Below, piece by piece: positions 1-8,140 of a stretch of DNA of 31,694 nucleotides; the first letter of the stretch is position 1; each line of letters opens with the position of its first letter. The notes beneath the pieces are model-generated. The model made no database searches and was not told the DNA's origin. It saw only the letters and a program-made list of their open reading frames with translations. Source of the stretch: a virus; IMG/VR virus record IMGVR_UViG_3300046753_000233, positions 1 through 31,694 of that record. One strand, written 5' to 3'. The translations under genes were made by a program, and so were the position numbers.

Positions 1-98
1 ACTTCTTTTATAAGAATTTTAGTGTATTCTTTTTTGTCTTTTTTAGACTCTGGTAAATACTTGGGGTTTTTTGAGTTTAATTTTCTTTTTTTAGGCAT
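1..98 (-). CDS. N-terminal fragment of an unknown small basic protein, cut by the window edge
   Basis: An open frame starts with ATG at 98 and runs off the left edge after 32 codons. The product begins MPKKRKLN and is very rich in lysine, with few hydrophobic residues. It lies 9 bases after the holin stop in the same operon. In the late operon this is where a terminase small subunit could sit, since the large-subunit end is at the other window edge, but the visible residues do not identify a family. No Shine-Dalgarno is seen. The start is plausible because it follows the previous stop closely. Confidence 0.5.
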   Translation of the reverse strand, partial: MPKKRKLNSKNPKYLPESKKDKKEYTKILIKE

Positions 99-107
99 AA
101 GCCAAAC

Positions 108-506
108 TTATTTAGATTTATTAACCTTTTCGTAAGACCTTCCACCAAAATATGAACCGATGACTGTTAATAAAGTCAATTTTATTAACTCAATCCAGGA
201 GTTTTCTACTTTAAAATCTAAAAGTCCTCCATCTATAAATATAAGTAAAATTGTTGAGAATACTAGAAAGATTAGAACCATTGGACGTACATTTTTACTT
301 AACCAAGAGTCACTATTCATGTCAGATTTCCATCTTTCCGTAACTTGCTTTTGCATTTCTGCTTCGTGAGCCATAAAAAGCTCTTTAATTTTTTGTTCAG
401 CTTGTAGCTTTTCTTCTTTGCTTGTTGTAAGGTTATCAATAACTCCACCAACTTCTTTAACTAAATCAGTGGCACCACTAGAAAATATTTTAGATATTAT
501 GCTCAT
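108..506 (-). CDS. Holin, 3-TM superfamily type
   Basis: This 132-residue protein probably forms lesions in the inner membrane at lysis. Residues 1-60 are charged and helical (start MSIISKIF, with a Lys/Glu/Gln-rich stretch). A SWLSKNVRPMV motif leads into a first hydrophobic segment at about residues 74-92 (VLIFLVFSTILLIF). A second follows at about 106-120 and ends in GSYFGGRSYEK. The 'W-x-x-x-x-RP' entry and 'YFGGRSxEK' exit are typical of the Holin_3TMs/GTA-holin family. It is the last complete gene of the lysis block, and its start overlaps the stop of the neighbouring coiled-coil gene by one base. The family call rests on recalled motifs, not on a search. Confidence 0.75.
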   Translation of the reverse strand: MSIISKIFSSGATDLVKEVGGVIDNLTTSKEEKLQAEQKIKELFMAHEAEMQKQVTERWKSDMNSDSWLSKNVRPMVLIFLVFSTILLIFIDGGLLDFKVENSWIELIKLTLLTVIGSYFGGRSYEKVNKSK

Positions 507-733
507 TATTTATGATGTTTACAATTTTTAAAAGTAGCTAAGTCTTTTTCTAACTCAACTATTCTATCTTCACACTCATTAATTACCTTAATTTTCTTTT
601 CTAGCCTTTGCTCTAATACTTTTATGTCTTCTCCTAATTGACCAATTTGACTATATGCAATACCCATAGTAAATATAATACCTATTATCCATATTATATT
701 ACCAATGTTTATTGTCAAATCTTTTTGTATCAA
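506..733 (-). CDS. Small membrane-anchored coiled-coil protein (possible i-spanin-like)
   Basis: The 75-residue product has one N-terminal hydrophobic segment (about residues 8-28, IGNIIWIIGIIFTMGIAY). A heptad-like charged coiled coil follows at about 34-68, then a short Cys/His tail (NCKHHK). This N-in topology with an external coiled coil resembles an inner-membrane spanin, and the gene lies between a candidate endolysin and a holin. No lipoprotein (o-spanin) partner is visible, so the role is inferred from shape and position only. The start overlaps the end of the upstream gene by four bases (ATGA), suggesting translational coupling. Confidence 0.55.
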   Translation of the reverse strand: MIQKDLTINIGNIIWIIGIIFTMGIAYSQIGQLGEDIKVLEQRLEKKIKVINECEDRIVELEKDLATFKNCKHHK

Positions 734-975
734 TCTAAAAACATTTTAACTATTAAACCAATTAATGCAACATAGATTACCCAAAGAGATTTACTCATTA
801 CTTTTCTTATAGATGTGTTTCTGTTAACTCGAGCAACTACCCCATAATCAGGATCTAAAACTTTTTCTGTTAACATATCTAACTTATCTACTACTTTATC
901 TAATTTTTCCTCCATCGAGTCTATTCTTTGTTCCATTAGTGCCATTTCCTTTATGATGTCCTTATTCGTTGCCAT
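730..975 (-). CDS. Small coiled-coil protein with C-terminal membrane segment
   Basis: This 81-residue protein is not assigned to a family. Residues 5-40 form an amphipathic coiled coil (repeated Met/Glu/Lys/Leu/Asp heptads). A linker with PDYGVVARVNRNTSIRK follows, and residues 62-80 form one hydrophobic helix (LWVIYVALIGLIVKMFL). The linker plus C-terminal TM looks like the small hemolysin-XhlA-type or holin-accessory proteins found beside lysis genes. It sits in the lysis block, sharing its start base with the stop of the DUF5675-like gene and overlapping the next gene by four bases. Confidence 0.55.
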   Translation of the reverse strand: MATNKDIIKEMALMEQRIDSMEEKLDKVVDKLDMLTEKVLDPDYGVVARVNRNTSIRKVMSKSLWVIYVALIGLIVKMFLD

Positions 976-1451
976 TACATTTTTTTATCAAAATCTATAT
1001 ATTCTATTGTTACTTCATTTCCTTTTATTAACTCTTTTGCAATATCTGGATATACTCTTTTATACGCATTAGTGGACTTTCCAATGAAGCCATCTTTGAT
1101 GATTTTATTGTTCTCTTGTGAATCACCCAAAAGAAGGCATCCAGCAGTATCAGAATCATCATTACCACAATGTATAAGAATATATTCAAAGCCTGGTACG
1201 TTACAAATTTCAAGCATGCCCTTATGCATTCCTGCAAATCTTTTTTTATACTTTGCATCAAATCCACCTTCATTTCTAAATTGTATTTTATATGTACCAG
1301 CAGGTATTCTTGTTTCTCCTTTAACTTTTAAAACTCTATGCTCGTCCTCTAAGGTATAAGCCATAAACAATAAGCCTATGTCGCTATCTTCAAAAAGCAA
1401 ACCATGAGTGGAATCTTTTTCTGAACTAAACCTTAGAACTTTAAGTTTCAT
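975..1451 (-). CDS. DUF5675-family protein, candidate peptidoglycan-active lysis enzyme
   Basis: The 158-residue protein matches the DUF5675 pattern: an N-terminal strand region, FMAYTLEDEHR at about 29-39, and ETRIPAGTYKI at 46-56. It continues with HKGMLEI at 76-82 and then LIHCGN (His94, Cys95) followed by DTAGC (residues 101-105, Cys105). A His before an invariant Gly-Cys in a small beta-rich fold recalls L,D-transpeptidase/YkuD active sites, but that link is my inference. It is followed by two small membrane proteins and a holin, and no classical lysozyme, amidase or CHAP gene is in the window. It is therefore the best endolysin candidate here. The family call is firmer than the enzymatic role. 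Confidence 0.65.
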   Translation of the reverse strand: MKLKVLRFSSEKDSTHGLLFEDSDIGLLFMAYTLEDEHRVLKVKGETRIPAGTYKIQFRNEGGFDAKYKKRFAGMHKGMLEICNVPGFEYILIHCGNDDSDTAGCLLLGDSQENNKIIKDGFIGKSTNAYKRVYPDIAKELIKGNEVTIEYIDFDKKM

Positions 1452-1900
1452 TATATACTTGCTACAAAAACTTCCACATCACAAGCTGCTACTGTTGCTT
1501 CAGCAGACATAACAAAACTAGAGTTGTGAGAAACTGCTCCTTGTGCTATATCAGCATTGTCAGCATCAAAACTTGCACCACCCATTATAAAAGATTTACC
1601 TGCTTCTAGTTTAATTACCATAGCGTCCGTTCCAAATACTTTTAAATTTACATAATTAGTGTCATCTAGATTTGTAACTCTAATATATTTTACGTTTGCT
1701 GCTGTAAGAGATCCTTGGCCTGTTGATCCTAGCTGTATTATAGGTGTAAATGCACTAATAGGCACCTCTACCACTCTATTATAAACCTCATCAATATTAG
1801 CTACTGTTAAAGTATTTGTATTACCATAAGCTTGTCCGTTTAAAGTTACAGTATCAGTTAATGTAACTGTTAAATTTGCGTTTGTTACTGTTGTTGCCAT
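1451..1900 (-). CDS. Beta-rich virion structural protein, unknown family
   Basis: The 149-residue product is rich in Thr, Val, Asn and Ala and poor in charge, as expected for a beta-sandwich virion protein. It contains IRVTNLDDTNYVNLKVFG and then LEAGKSFIMGG, a pattern I associate with small decoration or fibre-associated proteins of marine phages. The leader is pure A/T and ends AAAAATGGC. It lies between the LamG/fibre genes and the lysis block, so a role on the capsid or fibre surface is likely. No catalytic motif is visible. Confidence 0.6.
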   Translation of the reverse strand: MATTVTNANLTVTLTDTVTLNGQAYGNTNTLTVANIDEVYNRVVEVPISAFTPIIQLGSTGQGSLTAANVKYIRVTNLDDTNYVNLKVFGTDAMVIKLEAGKSFIMGGASFDADNADIAQGAVSHNSSFVMSAEATVAACDVEVFVASI

Positions 1901-1916
1901 TTTTATTTATTTTTAT

Positions 1917-2180
1917 TTAGTTATCTATTTCTTTTATATATGTACTTGTTTCTATTTCCTCCACACTTACTCCTGTTCCATCTCCAACCCAATTTTGATG
2001 AGTAGTATAAGTATAATTAGAACAAGTATCAATGTTGTTAAATCTTCTAATCCTGTCATTTACTTGTTCTGTTGTAGCAATTAATCTTTGTTCACCTTCT
2101 CTGTTTTTTTTAGAAAAAGTTATCTGATCTTTATCTAAAGATTGAAAAACTTGTTCTTTAACTATGTAATAATTCATCAT
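1917..2180 (-). CDS. Conserved-looking small phage protein, function unknown
   Basis: The 87-residue protein starts MMNYYIVKE and has no membrane segment. Its middle contains EQVNDRIRRFNN and then YTTHQNWVGDGTG. I do not recognise a family. The stop of the upstream LamG gene overlaps this start by four bases, so it is probably translated together with the LamG protein, and a small fibre-associated or chaperone role is possible. The alternative start at the second Met would remove only one residue. Confidence 0.5.
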   Translation of the reverse strand: MMNYYIVKEQVFQSLDKDQITFSKKNREGEQRLIATTEQVNDRIRRFNNIDTCSNYTYTTHQNWVGDGTGVSVEEIETSTYIKEIDN

Positions 2181-3118
2181 ATTGTAGCATATCCTGATGA
2201 TCCACTTACAGTAAATGTATTACTGTTGCTAGAGTCATCATTTCCATTTTGTTCAAAATTCCAAAAACCAACTAAATTACTACTAGCACTATGAGTTGTT
2301 GCATCCATAGGTATACCACTATTATATAATTCTGAAACTTCACTAGAACTAAGTTGTTTATCCCAAATAGTTAAACCATTATATAAAGTTTCTGTATTGT
2401 TGCCAGTTTTAATTTCACCACTAGCAACACCATTAGAACCAACACTCCAACTTCTATTATTAGTTGTACTCATAGCAGGGCTACCACTACCAGATGTGTA
2501 AACAACTGGTGGAGCTCCTGCATCATTAGCGTTCCAAAATAATCTCATTCCACTAGTGCCATTTAATGTTGATTTGGTAATTGTAATTAATGTGTAGTCA
2601 TCATCATTAACATAACCTCTATTACTACTACTCCAATATGTACCACCTAAACCAGCAGCCTGATAACCAGCAGCATAAGCCCCACCGTTTGCATGAAATA
2701 ACCATTCTCCCTGTTTAGTCCAAGTGTCTTTTGAATTTGTTTTGTTACCATATTGTAAACGAATTCTATTATTACTTTCATTGTATAAAACTTTAATCAT
2801 ATCTGATAATTGATATGAAGCGTTTTCTTTTTGTCCAATAAAAAAATGTATGTTAGTATTTAAAGAAGAACTCCAACCTGCTTTTATCCAAAAAGAAATA
2901 CTAAAAGCATCACTTCCTGTAAAATTTAAATCATCTGTAGTATCAACAAAATTTATAGAGTTTGCTGTACCAGTAGTTAAAGATTTTTTTACAGCGTACT
3001 CATCTGTAAATCCTGGAACAGTTAAACCCAACACCTCATCTAATGATGAGAGTGTTGAGTCATATACCTTTGCAATACTTGATATTGCAGTGTCATATAT
3101 TTTATTAATATTTGGCAT
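2177..3118 (-). CDS. LamG / concanavalin-A-like lectin-fold tail protein
   Basis: This 313-residue protein has a short N-terminal piece with two near-repeats (YDTAISSIAKVYDSTLSSLD), probably an attachment or trimerisation stalk. A LamG-type jellyroll follows from about residue 45 to the end. Its marks are SINFVDTTDDLNF, FSISFWIKAGW, a 'YTLITITKS' strand and the terminal pair LTIWDKQLSSSEVSELYNSG and LVGFWNFEQNG. LamG domains bind glycans, so a role in host-surface recognition is likely. It lies in the fibre block, between another structural protein and a small coupled gene. Confidence 0.75.
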   Translation of the reverse strand: MPNINKIYDTAISSIAKVYDSTLSSLDEVLGLTVPGFTDEYAVKKSLTTGTANSINFVDTTDDLNFTGSDAFSISFWIKAGWSSSLNTNIHFFIGQKENASYQLSDMIKVLYNESNNRIRLQYGNKTNSKDTWTKQGEWLFHANGGAYAAGYQAAGLGGTYWSSSNRGYVNDDDYTLITITKSTLNGTSGMRLFWNANDAGAPPVVYTSGSGSPAMSTTNNRSWSVGSNGVASGEIKTGNNTETLYNGLTIWDKQLSSSEVSELYNSGIPMDATTHSASSNLVGFWNFEQNGNDDSSNSNTFTVSGSSGYATI

Positions 3119-3552
3119 TAGGCTATTTCAATATAAGTGTTATCAGGATTAAAATAAATGCTTGAAGCTGATAGTGCATAACCTACAACTCTAACATGAT
3201 CGCCAGATCCACTAGGTGCTGTTTGTGTTAAAGCACCACCATCACCTAAGTAAACCTTACCACCTAAAGTTAGTCCTTCACCAGCTGTTACAACACCTCT
3301 TATAAGCATTCCAGAGCTAGAGTTAGATCCTGTAGCTACAGCTAAAAGACCATCATACCTGCCTGCAACATCTTGGTCAGCTGGAACCCAAATAACAGTA
3401 CTACCACCAACTATTAGTGTTGTATAAACAACACCAGCAGTAGTAGCAGTAGAGTTAAAGCAAAAAAGCAAATCACCATTGTAATCTCCTGAAGAATTTC
3501 CAGGGTTTGCTACAAAAACTTTTGCACTTTGTTTTTCATAAGGATGTGCCAT
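3118..3552 (-). CDS. Beta-rich virion/fibre-associated structural protein
   Basis: The 144-residue product starts MAHPYEKQSAKVFVAN and is dominated by Gly, Ser, Thr, Val and Ala. Its C-terminal half has GKVYLGDGGALTQTAP and ends with VVGYALSASSIYFNPDN. This is a pattern seen at the ends of small phage decoration or fibre-tip proteins. It is the first gene after the long repeat fibre, and its stop abuts the LamG start. The function as an accessory adhesin or decoration protein is inferred from composition and position only. Confidence 0.55.
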   Translation of the reverse strand: MAHPYEKQSAKVFVANPGNSSGDYNGDLLFCFNSTATTAGVVYTTLIVGGSTVIWVPADQDVAGRYDGLLAVATGSNSSSGMLIRGVVTAGEGLTLGGKVYLGDGGALTQTAPSGSGDHVRVVGYALSASSIYFNPDNTYIEIA

Positions 3553-3571
3553 AATATAAATATATTAATTA

Positions 3572-5290
3572 TTACTGTACTAATGATACCATTACTGTAA
3601 CATCGCCTGAAGCAGGAGCATCATTAAAGCCAATTGTAATTTGACTTGTAGAATTTCTAACTACTTCAGCATAAACTGTTTCATAAGAAGAAGAATCATA
3701 CATTTGTACAATAACATTTCTTGTTCCTAAGTTATGAGTTACTGCAATACTAGTTAAAGATCCATTACCAATAGTTGTAGTAAAAGTTCTTCTAGCTAAG
3801 TGTGCAGGAGTTACATATCTTGAAGTATCAGAACCAGCATCAGCTTCTGTATTAGTTGCTCTTTCTACAATACCAGCAGTAGTTGTACTTGCAGCAGACT
3901 CATCACCAGTGTTAGTACCACTTGTATTAGCAATATAAGCCGTAGAAATCGCAGTACCCTGCCAAACTCCTGTTCCAATAGTACCTACAGTTGTTAATGA
4001 TGTATTACCTGCTGTTGGAGATTTACCAGCTAAAGCAGAAGTAATTGTCGAAGCATAAGAACTATCATCATTAATAGCAGCAGCAATCTCATTAAGAGTG
4101 TCTAATGCTCCAGGTGCACCACCAATTAAATCAGTGATTTCTCCTTGTACATAAGCAGTAGTTGCTATTTGTGTAGTGTTAGTATTAGAAGCAGCTGTAG
4201 GGGCTGTTGGTGTGCCAGTTAATGCAGGACTAGCCTTTGGTGCAGCAGCTTGTAGTGTATCATACATCTCATCTGTCATTACACCCCAATTAGTTGTGTT
4301 TGCAGCAGGAAGAGAAGCATTGTCACCATCAGAAGATGTTATTGTAAATGCTGTTCCACTCACTACAACACCTAAATCTGTATCTACATTTGTTACTTTA
4401 GCTGTGTTAGCTGTAATCGCACTAGCCTGACCACCAGTAATACCAGTCTTAGCATTGTTAGTTGCAATATTAGACTCCATAGTGTCTAAATCAACAGCTT
4501 GTGTTACAGATATAAATCCTACTTTGGTAGAATCAGCACTTGGATAAGAGATTTTTGCTGTATTTGCTGTAATTTTATTTGCTTGTCCTGATGTTATACC
4601 TGTTTTAGCGTTGTTTGTAGCTATGTTAGACTCCATTGTGTCTAAGTTTACAGCTTGACTAACAGAAATATTAGACAACTTATCTGCTTGTGTAGAAGTA
4701 ATACCTGTTTTGGCTGTGTTTGCTTGAATTGCATCAAACATTTCGTCAGTCATAACACCCCAGTTATCTGTATCAGCAGCAGGTAAACTTGCGTTTGTAC
4801 CATCACTAGAATTTACTACTAAAGATGTTCCTCCTTGAGTAACAGATAAGTTTGTGCTTACGTTAGTTACCTTGGCACTGTTTGCTGTTATAGCATTAGC
4901 CTGTGAAGTTGTAATTCCAGTTTTTGCTGTATTTGCAGTAATTGCACTTGCTTGTGATCCTGTAATACCAGTTTTAGCTGTGTTAGCACTAATAGCACTA
5001 ATTGTAGAACTGTCTAAATTTACAGTTGCAGCACCAGAAGAACCACCTGAAACATCAATGTTGTTACCACCTATAACTTCAGTAATATCTCCTGTTGCTG
5101 AAGATAAAGAAACCCACGCAGAACCATCATAATACTTTAAAATGTTAGAACCTGTGTTGTAATATATTTGTCCTTCAACCCCTGAAGGATCAGCTGCTAA
5201 GTGCTGAATTTTAAAATTCTGCAACTCATGATCGTTTAAATCTACATTTCCATGTATATCTAAATCGCTTAAAAATTTAATACTTGCCAT
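3572..5290 (-). CDS. Repeat-containing tail fibre protein
   Basis: The 572-residue protein is built like a trimeric fibre. A head region at residues 1-75 contains LKYYDGSAWVSL, a common fibre N-terminal motif. A repetitive shaft spans 98-300 with ANTAKTGIT or NNAKTGIT units, alternating with 'TMESNIATNNAKTGIT'. Two long near-identical blocks (about 139-190 and 297-348, each with NASLPAA and NWGVMTDEM) point to an internal duplication of about 158 residues. A linker with TPTAPTAASNTNTTQIATTAY at 360-380 and an ALDTLNEIAAAIN helix at 395-407 are classic for phage fibres. The C-terminus (from VTHNL, 517) is a small beta domain shared with the upstream gene. It probably contacts the host. Confidence 0.8.
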   Translation of the reverse strand: MASIKFLSDLDIHGNVDLNDHELQNFKIQHLAADPSGVEGQIYYNTGSNILKYYDGSAWVSLSSATGDITEVIGGNNIDVSGGSSGAATVNLDSSTISAISANTAKTGITGSQASAITANTAKTGITTSQANAITANSAKVTNVSTNLSVTQGGTSLVVNSSDGTNASLPAADTDNWGVMTDEMFDAIQANTAKTGITSTQADKLSNISVSQAVNLDTMESNIATNNAKTGITSGQANKITANTAKISYPSADSTKVGFISVTQAVDLDTMESNIATNNAKTGITGGQASAITANTAKVTNVDTDLGVVVSGTAFTITSSDGDNASLPAANTTNWGVMTDEMYDTLQAAAPKASPALTGTPTAPTAASNTNTTQIATTAYVQGEITDLIGGAPGALDTLNEIAAAINDDSSYASTITSALAGKSPTAGNTSLTTVGTIGTGVWQGTAISTAYIANTSGTNTGDESAASTTTAGIVERATNTEADAGSDTSRYVTPAHLARRTFTTTIGNGSLTSIAVTHNLGTRNVIVQMYDSSSYETVYAEVVRNSTSQITIGFNDAPASGDVTVMVSLVQ

Positions 5291-5312
5291 TTTTTTATTT
5301 ATTTATTATTAA

Positions 5313-6080
5313 TTAATTAAAATACGCTTTCCCAGAGAAAGCACCACTAAAGGTTAGAGTCACCTGATTCAGCGAATCATAATCAACTTGACCTATTACT
5401 ACTGTACCTGCTGAGTCAACAACAGTTACACTAGCGTTTTTGTTTAGATTATGCGTAACCACCCAAGTTGCACTTGAGCTACTTTGTGTGTGCACATAAT
5501 TTTTATCATTTACACCTGTGGTTGCTAAAATAGTACTAAAAGGCGTAAACCTAATATTTCCACTAGCATCAGTGTGTAATACTTCATTTGTTATTTCTAC
5601 ATCAGCTATAGATAAAGTAAATCCTGTACCGTTTTCTAAAGCTGGTGAAGCTGTTGTAAGTCCAGTTACTGTTACAACACCATTTGCATCTTTACTAGCA
5701 GAAAAATCGGCATGACCATTAAGTGCTCCTTGTAAAGCTGTGCCAATTTCTAATACTGTAGAGTTTATACCTGTTGTTGTAACGTCTACTGCTATTACAC
5801 CTCCATAACCAGTAGGAGTAGACATAACATCACTGTTTGTTATCTGAAAATATACTGCATATTTTATAGCATCATAGCTATTATATATACATAAGTATTG
5901 ATGATGTAAACTACCAGTAACATCGGCTACTGGTGTTATAGTTATTGTACTTGTGTAGTTACCTTTTACCCACTCTACTACACTTTGCCCATTCTTAGTG
6001 GACACTGTTCTTTTTCTCGCTGGTTCAAATCCTTTTGGATTGTGTATCTGGGAGTCACTTAAATTATTATGGTGTTTCAT
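5313..6080 (-). CDS. Fibre/adhesin-type structural protein with VTHNL C-terminal domain
   Basis: The 255-residue protein starts MKHHNNLSDSQIHNPKGFEP, an N-terminal anchor type I associate with Bacteroidota phage fibre proteins. A beta-rich middle follows, with ITNSDVMSTPTGYGGVIAV and two Thr/Val-rich strands. The last 50 residues (WVVTHNLNKNASVTVVDS, then YDSLNQVTLTFSGAFSG) resemble the C-terminal domain of the next gene, the repeat fibre. This suggests that the two form one adhesion apparatus or that one derives from the other. It sits directly after the head-tail connector gene. Confidence 0.65.
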   Translation of the reverse strand: MKHHNNLSDSQIHNPKGFEPARKRTVSTKNGQSVVEWVKGNYTSTITITPVADVTGSLHHQYLCIYNSYDAIKYAVYFQITNSDVMSTPTGYGGVIAVDVTTTGINSTVLEIGTALQGALNGHADFSASKDANGVVTVTGLTTASPALENGTGFTLSIADVEITNEVLHTDASGNIRFTPFSTILATTGVNDKNYVHTQSSSSATWVVTHNLNKNASVTVVDSAGTVVIGQVDYDSLNQVTLTFSGAFSGKAYFN

Positions 6081-6084
6081 TTAA

Positions 6085-6564
6085 TTAATATGTTATAATC
6101 CCATGTCTTTTACTTACATTCCCACCTTTTGTTTTATTATCACAACCGTCACAACCTTGCCATTCTGGATATAATGTATGGTTGTCGTCTAAATATTTTT
6201 CCATTTTTTTCTTATACGTTTCAGCTTTTTTATATGTTTCTGAACGTAAATAATTTAATTTTGTAGGATCTACTGGACTTGTAAAATCAGCCAAATTATC
6301 TACAACACCTTGCGAAGTAGTATTGTATGTTATGTCTGGCAATATCTCAAATTTAACGCAAAAAGCCAAATAATTTTTTATATAATCATTAACTAAAGTA
6401 ACATAGCTTCCCCCAACACATGCATTATACAAATCCTCTCCTAAAAAAGGCTTTACATGATTTAGTTCTGCTATTTCTATAAATGTATCTTTTATAAGAT
6501 GTGAGTCAAAATTAGAATTTGTTATAGATCTTGAAATTACTTCTGATTTAGTTATTAGTGGCAT
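6085..6564 (-). CDS. Head-tail connector protein (DUF6712-like / gp6-type adaptor)
   Basis: The 159-residue protein starts MPLITKSEVISRSITNSNFD and contains IAELNHVKPFLGEDLYNACVGG. This is the helical pattern of phage adaptor proteins that dock under the portal (DUF6712/gp6-like). A Lys-rich helix follows (SETYKKAETYKKKMEKYL). The tail carries a CDGCDNK cluster that could bind a metal. Its start overlaps the end of the portal gene by 17 bases, fitting a head-completion role. The family is assigned from memory of motif layout. Confidence 0.6.
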   Translation of the reverse strand: MPLITKSEVISRSITNSNFDSHLIKDTFIEIAELNHVKPFLGEDLYNACVGGSYVTLVNDYIKNYLAFCVKFEILPDITYNTTSQGVVDNLADFTSPVDPTKLNYLRSETYKKAETYKKKMEKYLDDNHTLYPEWQGCDGCDNKTKGGNVSKRHGIITY

Positions 6565-7867
6565 CTTCTTTATTTTGATCGTTATTACTTTCTTTTACAT
6601 TCTCTTTTGCTTTTGCTTTTTCGTCCATTAATTCTTGCATTTGTTGAGGTGTTAATTCAGGCAAATGAAAAATTTCTCTTCCTTCTCTAATAGAAATAAA
6701 TTCTGACGGAGCTATTGCCCCTAATAGTGAAACAGGTGGTTTTGTGTAAAATCTTAGGTCAGATGCGTTAATACCTCTTTCTACTTTTAATATTTTTCTT
6801 ATGATCTTTAAGAACATTTGTTGTGGTTCTTTAATGACCGTACTCATGGCTATGTCATAAGCCGTAAGTATTTGTTGATTGTTTCCTAATTGTCCAGCTA
6901 CTTGTATACCTGATAATGCTGGGTTCCATCTATGTGCTGATATAATATTATCATTAGTAATTTTTTGCAACTCCATAAAGGAACCGTCACTGGTATCATT
7001 TATAATATTTACATTAGTTGCATCGCCATCACCATTTTTTGCTATAAACAAAATCTTTGAGTTATCTCCAGCACCAGTTAGTTTTGCAACAGCATCATCT
7101 ATAAAGTCTTGTGCTTCATCCTCACCCATATCTGCGTTAAGCTCAACAATAGCACTAGGCATAAACCCATTTTTAAATCTAGTAAGGTTGTAAACTCCTA
7201 TTTGATTTGCTATTTTTATATGATCTAAGGCTGCACAATAATCTGGCATGCCATAATAATAATAAGTACTTTCATAATCTGAAAAATGCACCATAGTTCT
7301 AAGAACAGAGCCATTGCTTTCTTCTTTATAGTCTGGATAAATAGGTACTTTTCTTAAATCATCTGGATATTGTCTTGCTCTTTCCCAATCAGGATGCAAT
7401 AATATATGTTTACCATCTTTATGTACACGAGCTGTTGTGCCATCTTGATGAAAAAAGTTGACATATCCTCTACCTATAACAACCTCCATGTATGCATTAC
7501 CAAGTTTCCAATAATCAGAAAAAACTTTTTTGGCAACATCATCCATTGATTCGCCATAAACATTAACATCTTCTAATATTGATTGTAATTTTTTATTACC
7601 TGTTCTTAACCCTTCTCCAATTGAAAAAGTAGTCTTCGTGCTTAGTATAGCTCGATGAGTAGAAGCTGATCTTGATAGTTCAGATAACTCTTGTGGAAAT
7701 AAATTATTAATACCAAAAGGAATCCAATCATCCTGTAAGGGTTTATACGGATGTGGTTCTTTTGGTGGTTCTTTTGATACATCTTTACTAAAAGAATAAC
7801 CTAATATTTTAGGACTCTTTTTTGTTAGACTTATATTTTCTGTACTTTTCTTTCTTTTTCGGCTCAT
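6548..7867 (-). CDS. Portal protein
   Basis: The 439-residue protein would form the dodecameric DNA entry ring of the capsid. After a basic, Pro-rich head (KEPPKEPHPYKP) it has DDWIPFGINNLFPQELSELS and then STHRAILSTKTTFSIGEG. This is the usual start of the portal fold: packing of the first wing helix and the 'HRA-hh-xK' segment. GNAYMEVVIGRG, DYESTYYYYGMPDYCAALD, and a long middle with ISAHRWNPALSGIQVAGQLGN match the HK97/SPP1-type portal core and clip. The C-terminus is acidic and helical (TPQQMQELMDEKAKAKENV). The length is normal. Its N-terminus overlaps the preceding small gene by 59 bases. Lying downstream of the capsid gene is unusual. Confidence 0.85.
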   Translation of the reverse strand: MSRKRKKSTENISLTKKSPKILGYSFSKDVSKEPPKEPHPYKPLQDDWIPFGINNLFPQELSELSRSASTHRAILSTKTTFSIGEGLRTGNKKLQSILEDVNVYGESMDDVAKKVFSDYWKLGNAYMEVVIGRGYVNFFHQDGTTARVHKDGKHILLHPDWERARQYPDDLRKVPIYPDYKEESNGSVLRTMVHFSDYESTYYYYGMPDYCAALDHIKIANQIGVYNLTRFKNGFMPSAIVELNADMGEDEAQDFIDDAVAKLTGAGDNSKILFIAKNGDGDATNVNIINDTSDGSFMELQKITNDNIISAHRWNPALSGIQVAGQLGNNQQILTAYDIAMSTVIKEPQQMFLKIIRKILKVERGINASDLRFYTKPPVSLLGAIAPSEFISIREGREIFHLPELTPQQMQELMDEKAKAKENVKESNNDQNKEDATNN

Positions 7868-8084
7868 TTATGATAACTTTTTTTGGTTGTATGAATTCAT
7901 CTTTTTTGACAGCTTGTTCTTCATTTTCCAAAGAAACATAAGGTTTGCCTTGATTATATAAGTTAGATAACACCTTGTTGCTAAACTTTGAGTCAAAAGA
8001 AACTTCAAAGCCGTGTCCTGCAACTACAACATGATCATTATCATTAGAAACAAAATAATCTTTATCGAATTTAAATTTCATCAT
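7809..8084 (-). CDS. Small unknown protein upstream of and overlapping the portal gene
   Basis: The 91-residue product starts MMKFKFDKDYFVSNDNDHV and ends in a strongly basic tail (KKKEKYRKYKSNKKES) that overlaps the portal start in another frame. There is no membrane segment or catalytic motif. The position between capsid and portal genes suggests a small head protein, and the basic tail could touch DNA. This is inference only. A start at the second Met is equally possible. Confidence 0.5.
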   Translation of the reverse strand: MMKFKFDKDYFVSNDNDHVVVAGHGFEVSFDSKFSNKVLSNLYNQGKPYVSLENEEQAVKKDEFIQPKKVIINEPKKKEKYRKYKSNKKES

Positions 8085-8109
8085 GATATTATATTTTATG
8101 TAAATATAT

Positions 8110-8140
8110 AAGATTTAGGGGGATTTCCCCCCCTAATCTT
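8110..8140 (-). terminator. GC-rich hairpin after the 8159-8806 gene
   Basis: An inverted repeat pairs GGGGG (8118-8122) with CCCCC within the C7 run (8127-8133). It then continues as A-T, a one-base bulge and AAGATT/AATCTT. On the minus strand it lies 19 bases after the stop of the structural protein gene and before the small gene/portal unit. The following sequence is A/T-rich but has no long T run, so it may be a terminator, an attenuator or an mRNA-stabilising 3' structure. Confidence 0.55.

Noticed and set aside
6015-6045. GGTTCAAATCC, a tRNA T-arm-like sequence on the plus strand
   Set aside because: It encodes GFEPA on the minus strand in a solid gene, and no acceptor, D or anticodon stem lies at the right distances.
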